The position numbers were made by a program, and so were the translations under genes. From NCBI GenBank assembly GCA_903926465.1, contig CAIYJE010000126.1, positions 1 to 64,000 on the forward strand: 64,000 nt of DNA, in the 5' to 3' direction. This DNA is from an uncultured Planctomycetales bacterium. GTDB lineage: Bacteria > Planctomycetota > Planctomycetia > Isosphaerales > Isosphaeraceae. The notes beneath the pieces are model-generated. The model worked only from the letters and a program-made list of their open reading frames with translations, was not told the DNA's origin and did not search any database. Positions 30,167 through 38,354 of this stretch are shown here, one piece after another. Within the stretch, counting starts at the first letter, position 1. Each line of letters opens with the position of its first letter.

Positions 30167-30632
30167 TTGCCACATGCTCTTGAAGCCACTCGTATGCAGT
30201 GACCCAGCCAACCGAGAAGGTTAGCCGATCCTCTCCGTGAGATCTTCCAAGCGGCCGAGGCTCGCTGGCTGTCGAATCGCGATTCAAGCGTTGGTGCTGA
30301 CCAAAAAGTGATAAAACGATCATCGAAGGTTTCCAAGGAGGCCATGCCGGGCCACTTGTGGCGATAGGGCAACACCTGAACGCTTTACCAGTCAGAGATC
30401 AAGTCTCGATAATCAAAAACTCAAGATTCGTGCTCCAGATTTGCCAGTTGGTGCTAACAAACCAGGTAGACTCCATGGACGATGGAACCGATGCACCATG
30501 ACCGTTGGGTGGATGGAAGGCACGGCTCCTTGGCATCATCTGGGAAACGGAATGGGGCCGTGAGTCAGAGTTGAAACATTGGCTGGGGCGGTCAACCGCT
30601 CTGCGACCTCCGCAGACTTGCCTCCGAACCCC
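30167..30632. other. Intergenic region, nothing recognised
   Basis: About 470 bases between the pckG hairpin and the ahcY promoter. Small open frames exist on the minus strand but none has a ribosome site or a recognisable product. Confidence 0.5.
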
Positions 30633-30660
30633 TTGACTTGCTATAAAAGCTATGTACAAC
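30633..30660 (+). promoter_or_regulatory. Possible promoter of the ahcY leader
   Basis: TTGACT (30633-30638), 16 bases, TACAAC (30655-30660). A start near 30667 would put the SAH riboswitch 45 bases into the leader. TATGTA at 30651 is an alternative -10 with short spacing. The -35 is good and the -10 fair. Confidence 0.45.
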
Positions 30661-30710
30661 AGCAAAGTTGGTTCACAGAACCTTGTTTGAAACTTTACAA
30701 GCTAACACCA

Positions 30711-30793
30711 ACCCGCCGAGGGGCGCTGCGACGGTACGCATAGGCGTACCTGCCAGGCTCGGTGGGGTGGCATTCCTCGTGCAACGGCGCCCG
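30711..30793 (+). promoter_or_regulatory. SAH (S-adenosylhomocysteine) riboswitch
   Basis: The conserved core of the SAH riboswitch is readable in order: CCGAG (30716-30720) followed by GGGCGCTGCGACGG, a hairpin GGTACGC/GCGTACC (30733-30750), TGCCAGGCTCGG (30751-30762), and GCAACGGCGCCC (30781-30792). CCGAG pairs with CTCGG to close P1, and GGGCGC (30721-30726) pairs with GCGCCC (30787-30792) to form the pseudoknot. In known examples this pair is often GAGCGC/GCGCTC, so the change here keeps pairing. SAH binding would stabilise the pseudoknot and free the ribosome site of ahcY (GGAG before ATG at 30813), switching on SAH removal when the inhibitor accumulates. Confidence 0.93.
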
Positions 30794-30812
30794 TTCATCG
30801 TTTTTGGAGACT

Positions 30813-32240
30813 ATGAACGTGCCTGCCACTGCTCAGAAGACTGCGACTTTCAAAGATTTTCACGTCGCAGACATCTCGCTCGCCCCTTGGGGCCGCCGAG
30901 AAATTGCCATTGCCGAAACCGAGATGCCAGGCCTGATGGCCATCCGCGAGGAGTATGCCGCTCGGCAACCTCTCAAGGGTGCACGCATCACCGGCTCTCT
31001 GCACATGACCATTCAGACCGCGGTCTTGATTGAGACCCTCAAAGCCCTCGGTGCCGAAATCCGCTGGGCCTCCTGCAACATTTTCTCAACCCAAGATCAT
31101 GCCGCTTCGGCTATTGCCGCTGCTGGTATTCCTGTTTTCGCCTACAAGGGCGAAACACTCGTCGAGTACTGGGAATACACTCACAAAATCTTCGAGTGGG
31201 CCGACGGCGGTTTCACAAACATGATTTTGGACGACGGTGGTGACGCAACCTTGCTGCTACACCTCGGTGCTCGTGCCGAAGCCGACATTCACGTTCTCGA
31301 CAACCCAACCAGCGAAGAAGAGCGTGTTCTTTACGCTGCGATCAAGAAACGGATCGCCTCGCACCCAGGTTGGTACGCCAAGAACTTGGCCGCCGTCAAG
31401 GGCGTGACCGAAGAGACTACCACCGGCGTTCATCGCCTGTACCAAATGTTCAAGCGTGGCGAACTGAAATTCCCTGCAATTAACGTTAACGACTCCGTGA
31501 CCAAGGCGAAATTCGACAACCTCTACGGTTGCCGAGAATCGCTGGTCGACGGTATCAAGCGTGCCACCGACGTGATGGTTGCTGGTAAAATTGCAGTTGT
31601 TGCCGGCTACGGTGACGTGGGTAAAGGTTCGGCTCAGGCCCTGCGAGCCCTCTCTGCTCAGGTCTGGATCACTGAGGTCGATCCTATTTGTGCATTGCAG
31701 GCCGCCATGGAAGGCTACCGCGTAGTCACCATGGAATATGCCGCCGATAAGGCCGACATCTTCGTGACGGCTACTGGTAACTACAAGGTGATCACCCATG
31801 CCCACATGGCCAAGATGAAGAATCAGGCCATCGTTTGCAACATTGGTCACTTCGATAATGAGATCGACGTGGCCTCGCTGGAAGATTATCGCTGGGAGGA
31901 GATCAAGCCTCAGGTTGATCACATCATTTTCCCTGACGGAAAGCGGATCATTCTGCTGGCCAAGGGGCGACTGGTGAACCTGGGCTGTGGCACTGGCCAC
32001 CCCTCGTACGTGATGAGTTCTTCCTTCGCCAACCAGGTGCTGGCCCAGATCGAACTGTGGGGCCATAACGATAAGTACCCAGTAGGCGTTTATATCCTGC
32101 CCAAGAAGCTCGACGAGCACGTGGCTCGCCTGCAGCTCAAGACTCTGAATGCTCAGTTGTCTGAACTGACACCAGAACAGGCCGCCTACATTCACGTTTC
32201 CAAGGAAGGACCTTACAAGTCCGACCAGTACCGCTATTGA
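30813..32240 (+). CDS. ahcY: Adenosylhomocysteinase (SAH hydrolase)
   Basis: 475 residues. It splits S-adenosylhomocysteine reversibly into adenosine and homocysteine in the cytoplasm with bound NAD, relieving methyltransferase inhibition. The N-terminus reads [21 protein letters not shown], as in the family; [16 protein letters not shown] and [12 protein letters not shown] form the substrate pocket; [17 protein letters not shown] is the NAD-binding Rossmann loop; and the C-terminus ends in [10 protein letters not shown], matching the usual KP-x-x-YRY end. The ATG at 30813 has GGAG upstream and directly follows the SAH riboswitch, which explains its regulation. A strong terminator follows, so it is monocistronic. 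Confidence 0.98.
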   Translation: MNVPATAQKTATFKDFHVADISLAPWGRREIAIAETEMPGLMAIREEYAARQPLKGARITGSLHMTIQTAVLIETLKALGAEIRWASCNIFSTQDHAASAIAAAGIPVFAYKGETLVEYWEYTHKIFEWADGGFTNMILDDGGDATLLLHLGARAEADIHVLDNPTSEEERVLYAAIKKRIASHPGWYAKNLAAVKGVTEETTTGVHRLYQMFKRGELKFPAINVNDSVTKAKFDNLYGCRESLVDGIKRATDVMVAGKIAVVAGYGDVGKGSAQALRALSAQVWITEVDPICALQAAMEGYRVVTMEYAADKADIFVTATGNYKVITHAHMAKMKNQAIVCNIGHFDNEIDVASLEDYRWEEIKPQVDHIIFPDGKRIILLAKGRLVNLGCGTGHPSYVMSSSFANQVLAQIELWGHNDKYPVGVYILPKKLDEHVARLQLKTLNAQLSELTPEQAAYIHVSKEGPYKSDQYRY

Positions 32241-32255
32241 TCAACTTGGCTTGCC

Positions 32256-32286
32256 AGGCCGCAGGGAGCTACACTCCCTGCGGCCT
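32256..32286 (+). terminator. Terminator after ahcY
   Basis: A 13-bp perfect stem, AGGCCGCAGGGAG (32256-32268) with CTCCCTGCGGCCT (32274-32286), loop CTACA, followed by CTCATTTC. It starts 16 bases after the ahcY stop. A weaker hairpin (32400-32415) with a T-rich tail (GTTATTTCGTTTTTTC) lies further down. Confidence 0.85.
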
Positions 32287-32537
32287 CTCATTTCAAGTGC
32301 AACAGTATTTGGCATTCACGGGAATCGGATAACCCTATCGTATCCCATCCGACCCGGCCCACGGATTGATTATTGATCCGCAGGGAAATGATCCCAGTTC
32401 CCCGATATACCGGGGGGTTATTTCGTTTTTTCTTGTTAAGACGTTGCTTAATGTTTGCCAGTATGCGGCGTAACAGGCCCGTGTAGTCCGTACGCTCACC
32501 GCGTATTTGATTCGGCCAGGGCCAACGTTGAAGCTAC

Positions 32538-32876
32538 TCAGGCCTTCTTGACGAACTCAGATTTCAACTGCATGGAACCAAATCCGTCAAACTTACAATC
32601 GATATCGTGGTCACCCTCAATCAGGCGAATATTCTTGACCTTGGTGCCAACCTTGACAACCGAAGACGACCCCTTCACTTTCAGATCCTTGATCACACTA
32701 ACCGAGTCTCCGTTGTTCAACTCGTTGCCAAACGCATCCTTCCAGACTCGCTTTTCGTCAACGGCCTCGACCTCGGTCCTGCTCCACTCATGGTTACATT
32801 CTGGGCAGACGAACTGACTGCCATCTTCATCGGTGTATTCTGAGTTGAATTGGGGGCAAGACGGCAAACTGCTCAT
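32538..32876 (-). CDS. YjdM/PhnA-family protein with a broken zinc knuckle
   Basis: 112 residues, the family length. The body ([48 protein letters not shown]) follows Escherichia coli YjdM (formerly PhnA) closely. Members carry two CxxC knuckles: CPKC near the start and CPEC after it. Here the second is intact (C24-P-E-C27) but the first reads C7-P-Q-F10, with TTC at 32849-32847 where TGC is expected. One ligand of the zinc ribbon is thus missing. Despite the old name the family is not shown to break C-P bonds; its role is uncertain. AAGGA lies 7 bases before the ATG. The gene is convergent with ahcY. Confidence 0.9.
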   Translation of the reverse strand: MSSLPSCPQFNSEYTDEDGSQFVCPECNHEWSRTEVEAVDEKRVWKDAFGNELNNGDSVSVIKDLKVKGSSSVVKVGTKVKNIRLIEGDHDIDCKFDGFGSMQLKSEFVKKA

Positions 32877-33019
32877 AAACGTTCCTTCTCAAGGGGCAAA
32901 GCATGGCAGCGTACGAGAGGCCATACCTAGTTTCATTGTAACGATTCAACAGGCATATTCGTACGCCTCCTGACTCGACGGCACCTGGACCGCTTCATGG
33001 TTGGGTTCCGCTTATGTGT

Positions 33020-33216
33020 CTGATACAAGTCCCCAGCGCCAGCTTTAAGGTTGACCTTCTTGGGCTTTTGCTGGGCGAGACGTTGGAACTATGACCCCAT
33101 TGCGTGAGCTTGTGCTTCTGCTCCGAATACGAGGCCAAAGCCCCAGCGGGTGGATCTCTTGGGGGGTTCGTCCTCTCCAAATACGAGCCTGAAGTGCCAG
33201 CGAGTGATCTCTTGCG
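33020..33216. repeat. Three degenerate copies of a dispersed planctomycete-type repeat
   Basis: The segments at 33020-33065, 33121-33168 and 33175-33216 share the order (A/G)AATACGAG, then roughly AAGCCCCAGCG, then GGATCTCTTGG. The second and third agree at most positions over about 45 bases with a start-to-start spacing of 54; the first is weaker (GATACAAGTCCCCAGCGCCAG). The spacing from first to second is about two periods. This matches in style the many 'GCCAGCGAGTG' repeats scattered in planctomycete intergenic DNA. The rest of the 496-base gap (32877-33372) shows no gene. Confidence 0.65.
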
Positions 33217-33372
33217 TTCCCCAACGAATCGCTAGAGATGCGTGATTCGTTGAGTGCCGACCCCCTTTTAACCTTCTGGTACCAAATGGGCTCAGACCCA
33301 GTACCCAGTACCGGCTCAAGCGGATAGAATCCCTATATTGTTAAACATACTGGCCCCTGAGACGCGGATGCC

Positions 33373-36300
33373 ATGACAGCCGGAATTCTGCTCGCGCTCG
33401 GATTGCTGGCGGTGGATGGACCGGACCTGGAACACTTCGAAAAGAAGGTTCGTCCGCTCCTGATCGAGCACTGCCAGCGCTGCCATGATGGTGAGAAGGC
33501 CAAAGGGGGCCTACGGCTGGACTCAGCCGAAACGCTGACCCAAGGCGGGGATACCGGAGAAGTTCTGGTTCCTGGTAAGCCAGAGGCAAGCCTGCTGATT
33601 CAAGCGGTGCAGTATTCAGGTGACCTGAAAATGCCACCCAAGGGGAAGCTTTCCGAGGCCGAGATTGCGGCCCTGGTTGAGTGGGTTCAGGCTGGTGCAC
33701 CCTGGCCAGCCGAAGCGGCCCAACCAGTAACACCGGCGCCAGTTCCAGCCGTTCAACCCACCAGCACTCCAGACCCTCGCACATTCTGGGCCTTCCAGCC
33801 GGTTCAAGACCGCCCGATTCCGAATCTCAAAGACTCTTCCTGGGCCAGTTCCCAGATCGACCGATTCATTCTGGGCGGTCTCGAATCCAAGGGGCTTCAG
33901 CACGCTCCACAGGCCAGTAAGAGAAACCTGATCCGCAGGGCCACGTTTGATCTGATCGGGTTGCCACCCACCCCCGAGGAAGTGACTGCGTTTCTGGCTG
34001 ACGATTCGCCTGATGCATTTGCGAAGCTGGTTGATCGGCTGCTGGAGTCGCCCCGATATGGCGAGCGCTGGGGACGGCACTGGCTGGACCTGGCCCGGTT
34101 TGCGGACAGTAACGGCATGGATGAAAACATAGCCTATGCCAACGCCTGGCGCTATCGAGACTACGTGATTGCTTCGTTCAATACCGACAAGCCGTATGAC
34201 CAGTTCTTGAAGGAGCAGATTGCCGGCGATCTGATGCCTGCGACCAGCGAGGCCAAAACCTTGGAGCAATTGACGGGCACAGGCTTTCTGGTGCTCGGCC
34301 CGAAGATGCTGGCCGAAGACGATCCGATGAAGATGGAGATGGACATCATCGACGAGCAGGTGGACACCGTGGGCAAGGTGTTCATGGGCCTGACGCTCGG
34401 CTGTGCCCGCTGCCATGATCACAAGTTTGACCCGCTGCCCACCGCCGACTATTACTCACTTGCCGGCATGTTCAAATCAACCAGGTCGATGCAAAACTAC
34501 ACGGTAGTTGCCATGTGGAACGAACGATCGGTGGCAACTTCCGACGAACGCCTGGCGCAAGAAGCCCATCAAAAGCTGGTCACAGCAAGCCAGGAAGACG
34601 TCAATTCCTTCCTCGTAAACGCTGAGAAAGTTGTCAGGCAAGACGCTCGGGAACGGATCAGCGATTACCTGCTAGCCGCGCATGATGCTCGCAGAGTTGC
34701 CGAATTCGCCCACCCGATCATGGGTAGTCCCACCGCCAACTCGACCACGGGCCAGCTTGTTCGCGAGGCTGAAGATTTCACACGTGCCAATGTGATTGTG
34801 GATCGCGAGAACTATGGCCAGGGGATCGGTATCATCCTCAACGGCGGCCAGGTTCCCAACTTTGCCGAGTATGACCTGACGATTGACCAGCCTGGCGTTC
34901 ACCAGGTTGAAATCCGGTATGCGGCTGCGGATTCTCGACCCCTGCGTCTGTTGGTAAATGGCGATTTACTGGGCGATCAGGTGGCCAAGACCGTCACCGG
35001 TTCCTGGAATCCTGACACCCAGACCTGGGTTGTGGCCGGCCTGGTGACCCTCAAAGCCGGCCCTTTGACCGTTCGTATCGAACGACCGGAAGGGCCGATC
35101 CCGCACCTCGACAAACTCGCCTTGGTGCCCCGAATCTTGCCGGTTGGGCTTCAACCCAGCGATCTGGTCTCCCACGAGAGCCTGGCCAAGGCTCGGGGCC
35201 TCCATCCCCGTATTCTGGAGACCTGGTTAAAAGTGCTGACCAAAGCCGAAACCGATCCGAACTCGGTCTTTGCGTCATGGCTGGCCACGAGAGAAGTTGG
35301 GCCGAACACCACAGATTCCGTAGAGCCCACCACAACCTCAAACTTCCGCTCGCTGCTCGAACGAGAGCTAAAGCCAGCAACCCCCGCCGAACTTGCGAAA
35401 CGCTATCAAGAGCTTTTCTCAGAGGCAATGGCGGCCACGGCTGAGGGGTTGCAAGCGAACGCGGCGTTGAACGCTTTTCGCCAGGTGGCCGATGCCGCCG
35501 ATGGTCCCATCTCTCTGCCTGAAAAACTGGAGGAGTGGCTAACCGCCGAGCCCAAGCAGAAACTCGCCCAACTTCGAGAGAGCCTGAAAGAGCTTGAAAA
35601 GCAGGCTCCCCCCAAACGGATGGCCATGGCGGTCGAAGATCAGAAGCCCACCAACCTCAAGATTCACATCCGTGGCAACCATACAACCCTGGGCGAGGAA
35701 GTGCCCAGACGTTTCCTGCGCGTGGTTGCAGGGAACGAGCAACAGCCCATTGGCGACGACCGAAGCGGTCGGCTCGAACTGGCGGAATGGCTGGCTCGAC
35801 CAGATCATCCCCTGACCGCCAGGGTTATGGTGAACCGGATCTGGCAGTGGCACTTTGGGCAGGGGCTGGTGCGCTCGCCCGATAATTTCGGTCGGCTAGG
35901 TGAGCAGCCCACCCATCCCGAGTTGCTTGACTGGCTGGCTACGAGATTTGTGGAGTCTGGTTGGTCAATCAAGGCGATGCACCGGCTCATGATGCTCACC
36001 TCCACTTATCAGATGAGCACGCAACTGGATGAGGCCGCGGCCCTGGCCGACCCCGACAACCAGCAGTACTGGCGGTTCGACCGAAAACGGCTTGAAGCCG
36101 AGGCTGTGCGAGACGCCTTGCTGGCGGTAAGCGGCGACTTGGAAGCTCGAATGGGCGGTACCAGATTGCCAACCAAAAACCATGAGTATGTGAACTCAAC
36201 GGGTGGTACGGAAAGCGCTGATCCGTACAACGCGGGGGTGCGTTCGGTTTATCTACCCGTGATCCGGAGCGGCCTTTATGCCCCGTTCCAGGCCTTTGAT

Positions 36301-36648
36301 TTTGCAGACCCGAGCGCGAGTAATGGCCGGCGGGTACCAACCACGGTGGCCTCGCAGGCACTGTTCATGATGAACTCGGTGGTTGTTCTGAAGTCTTCCG
36401 CGGCGTGGGCTCTACGCCTGCTGGCCCGGACCGACCTTGACGATGCTGGGCGGATTACGCTTGCCTTTGAGCGAGCCTATTCCAGACCGCCAACCACGGC
36501 CGAACTAGACCGGTCGCTTCAGTATCTGGTGCGCTTTGATGAATTTTTGAAGGATCGGTCGGTGCCTGACGGCGAGCGAGCTGCCCAGGCCTGGCAAGCG
36601 CTCTGCCAGGCCCTCATGTCAACCAGTGAATTTTTGACCATTGACTGA
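33373..36648 (+). CDS. Large PSCyt/DUF1549/DUF1553 protein with CxxCH heme site
   Basis: 1091 residues. A short hydrophobic N-terminus, then the PSCyt1 cytochrome module with C34-x-x-C37-H38 (EHCQRCHDG), then DUF1549 (about 150-370, RYGERWGRHWLDLARFADSNG; a second CxxCH-like site CARCHDHKFDP near 342), a carbohydrate-binding-like insert (about 455-575, with EAEDFTR and VEIRYAAADSRPLRLLVNG, CBM6-like), and DUF1553 (about 790-1080, MVNRIWQWHFGQGLVRSPDNFG). The family is an abundant planctomycete group of unknown reaction, predicted extracytoplasmic and proposed to oxidise or degrade polymers. The DUF1501 gene starts 26 bases later, the standard partner, so the two form an operon. The neighbour and the insert favour carbohydrate substrates. 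Confidence 0.93.
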   Translation: MTAGILLALGLLAVDGPDLEHFEKKVRPLLIEHCQRCHDGEKAKGGLRLDSAETLTQGGDTGEVLVPGKPEASLLIQAVQYSGDLKMPPKGKLSEAEIAALVEWVQAGAPWPAEAAQPVTPAPVPAVQPTSTPDPRTFWAFQPVQDRPIPNLKDSSWASSQIDRFILGGLESKGLQHAPQASKRNLIRRATFDLIGLPPTPEEVTAFLADDSPDAFAKLVDRLLESPRYGERWGRHWLDLARFADSNGMDENIAYANAWRYRDYVIASFNTDKPYDQFLKEQIAGDLMPATSEAKTLEQLTGTGFLVLGPKMLAEDDPMKMEMDIIDEQVDTVGKVFMGLTLGCARCHDHKFDPLPTADYYSLAGMFKSTRSMQNYTVVAMWNERSVATSDERLAQEAHQKLVTASQEDVNSFLVNAEKVVRQDARERISDYLLAAHDARRVAEFAHPIMGSPTANSTTGQLVREAEDFTRANVIVDRENYGQGIGIILNGGQVPNFAEYDLTIDQPGVHQVEIRYAAADSRPLRLLVNGDLLGDQVAKTVTGSWNPDTQTWVVAGLVTLKAGPLTVRIERPEGPIPHLDKLALVPRILPVGLQPSDLVSHESLAKARGLHPRILETWLKVLTKAETDPNSVFASWLATREVGPNTTDSVEPTTTSNFRSLLERELKPATPAELAKRYQELFSEAMAATAEGLQANAALNAFRQVADAADGPISLPEKLEEWLTAEPKQKLAQLRESLKELEKQAPPKRMAMAVEDQKPTNLKIHIRGNHTTLGEEVPRRFLRVVAGNEQQPIGDDRSGRLELAEWLARPDHPLTARVMVNRIWQWHFGQGLVRSPDNFGRLGEQPTHPELLDWLATRFVESGWSIKAMHRLMMLTSTYQMSTQLDEAAALADPDNQQYWRFDRKRLEAEAVRDALLAVSGDLEARMGGTRLPTKNHEYVNSTGGTESADPYNAGVRSVYLPVIRSGLYAPFQAFDFADPSASNGRRVPTTVASQALFMMNSVVVLKSSAAWALRLLARTDLDDAGRITLAFERAYSRPPTTAELDRSLQYLVRFDEFLKDRSVPDGERAAQAWQALCQALMSTSEFLTID

Positions 36649-36674
36649 TATGACCAGGCTGGGGAACTGCCTTC

Positions 36675-38102
36675 ATGAACGCTCACTGGAACGACCTGGG
36701 AACGGGCACTTTGTCACGCAGAGAGTTGCTCCGTCGCGCAGGGGCCGGTTTCGGATCTCTGGCGCTCGCGGGACTTCTGGGCCAAGAGGCACGCGCCGAG
36801 AAACCGCAGGCCGCGAACCCGCTGGCCATACGGGTGCCCCACTTCACCCCTCGCGCCAAGCGGGTGATCTTTCTGTTCATGCATGGTGGGCCGTCTCAGG
36901 TCGACACGTTTGACTACAAGCCCAGGCTCCAGGCGGATAGCGGTAAGCCCTTACCGTTTGCCAAGCCCCGCGTGGTCTCTAGCCAGACCGGCAACCTGCT
37001 GGGCTCTCCCTGGAAGTTTGCGCAACACGGCCAGAGCGGCCTGTGGATGAGCGAACTGTTTCCCAACCTTGCCCACAATGCCGATGACCTGTGCATGCTT
37101 AACGGAATGCATGGCTCAAACTCCCGGCACGGTGGTGCGTTGCTGGAACTCCATACCGGTAGCGACACCTTCATCAGGCCGAGCATGGGCTCTTGGGTGA
37201 ACTACGGGCTGGGGACAGAGAACCAAGACCTACCCGGCTACATCACAATCTGCCCGAACCCGAGCCACGGCGGCGTGAATAACTGGAGTTCGGCATTTTT
37301 GCCAGCCGTTTACCAAGGGACCCCCATGGGGTCAACAGGGGTTCCGGTCGAGCAGGCCAGAATCCCGTTCATTGAGAACAAAACTACCCCACGAGATCTC
37401 CAGCGCTTGCAACTGGACCTGGTGCAAGAGATGAACCGCGACCACCTGGACCGAGCGATTGCCGACCAGGCGCTGGAGGGCCGGATTGCTGCGTTTGAAC
37501 TGGCCTTCAGGATGCAGGCGGTGGCTCCAGAGGTTCAGGAAGTTGGCAACGAGTCAGAGGCTACCAAAGCGCTTTACGGGCTTGATAACGATGTCACCCG
37601 CCCGTTTGGCATGCAGTGCTTGCTCGCCCGCAGGTTTGCAGAGCGGGGCGTTCGATTCGTACAGGTTTCCCATAGCTATAAATGGGATCAGCATGGCGAC
37701 CTGAAGAAAACGCTGCCCCGCAACTGCCAGGAAATCGACAAGCCGATTGCCGGCCTGCTACACGACCTCAAAGCCCGTGGCCTGCTGGAAGATACGCTGG
37801 TCCTTTGGGGCGGCGAGTTCGGACGCACGCCCACGTCTCAGGGCGACGACGGCCGCGACCACAGCCCGCAAGGGTACACCATGTGGCTAGCCGGCGGCGG
37901 CGTGAAAGCCGGCCTCACCCATGGCACCACCGATGAATACGGCTACTACGCCTTGGAAAACAAGGTGCATGTCCACGACCTCCACGCCACGATCCTCCAC
38001 CTGCTGGGCCTGGACCACACCCGCCTCACGTATCGCCACGCCGGCCGGCAATTCCGCCTGACTGATGTCTACGGCGAAGTGGTGCATGAAATACTGGCGT
38101 AA
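36675..38102 (+). CDS. Tat-exported DUF1501 protein
   Basis: 475 residues. A twin-arginine signal (SRRELLRRAGAGFGSLALAG) leads into the DUF1501 domain, a metal-dependent alkaline-phosphatase/sulfatase-like fold: IFLFMHGGPSQVDTFDYKP near residue 56, MHGSNSRHGGALLELHTGSD near 137, the VLWGGEFGRTP region near 375 and a closing DLHATILHLLGLDHTRLTY. The Asp and His positions in these blocks are typical metal ligands. It is the constant partner of DUF1549/DUF1553 proteins and is co-transcribed with the gene 26 bases upstream (GGGGA ribosome site). No substrate is known; cleavage of a phosphate or sulfate ester on a polymer is one possibility. A terminator hairpin follows at 38177. Confidence 0.94.
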   Translation: MNAHWNDLGTGTLSRRELLRRAGAGFGSLALAGLLGQEARAEKPQAANPLAIRVPHFTPRAKRVIFLFMHGGPSQVDTFDYKPRLQADSGKPLPFAKPRVVSSQTGNLLGSPWKFAQHGQSGLWMSELFPNLAHNADDLCMLNGMHGSNSRHGGALLELHTGSDTFIRPSMGSWVNYGLGTENQDLPGYITICPNPSHGGVNNWSSAFLPAVYQGTPMGSTGVPVEQARIPFIENKTTPRDLQRLQLDLVQEMNRDHLDRAIADQALEGRIAAFELAFRMQAVAPEVQEVGNESEATKALYGLDNDVTRPFGMQCLLARRFAERGVRFVQVSHSYKWDQHGDLKKTLPRNCQEIDKPIAGLLHDLKARGLLEDTLVLWGGEFGRTPTSQGDDGRDHSPQGYTMWLAGGGVKAGLTHGTTDEYGYYALENKVHVHDLHATILHLLGLDHTRLTYRHAGRQFRLTDVYGEVVHEILA

Positions 38103-38176
38103 GGCTGTCGCTCTGGTTTTTGCTCAGATCTCACTTCATTCTTAGATCAACCTCAAGGAATATCCGTATCTTGTCG

Positions 38177-38200
38177 CACGACTCTTTGAGTCGTGTTCTT
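38177..38200 (+). terminator. Hairpin after the DUF1501 operon
   Basis: An 8-bp perfect stem, CACGACTC (38177-38184) with GAGTCGTG (38188-38195) around TTT, followed by TTCTT. It lies 75 bases after the DUF1501 stop. Confidence 0.55.
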
Positions 38201-38354
38201 GGTTCCTCCACCAAGCCAGGAACTTGACTCGGAAAGTCGAGCGACCTTGAAGGATTTCCCCAAGCTTTCAAGCTTTTTCAATGAGTATGACTTCTTCCGT
38301 GGTCGTGTTCGGCGAAGATTGTCCATTTTTTCCAGCTCATTCCCGGAGCGACCG

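Noticed and set aside
32455-32817. 120-codon open frame on the plus strand
   Set aside because: Antisense to the well-matched YjdM/PhnA-like gene.
33020-33216. CRISPR array
   Set aside because: Copies are degenerate, only two or three are present and spacing is not that of repeats and unique spacers; no cas genes are nearby.
33089-33319. 76-codon open frame on the minus strand
   Set aside because: Its internal repeats (TRWGFGLVFG-type) are simply the translated DNA repeats; no ribosome site.
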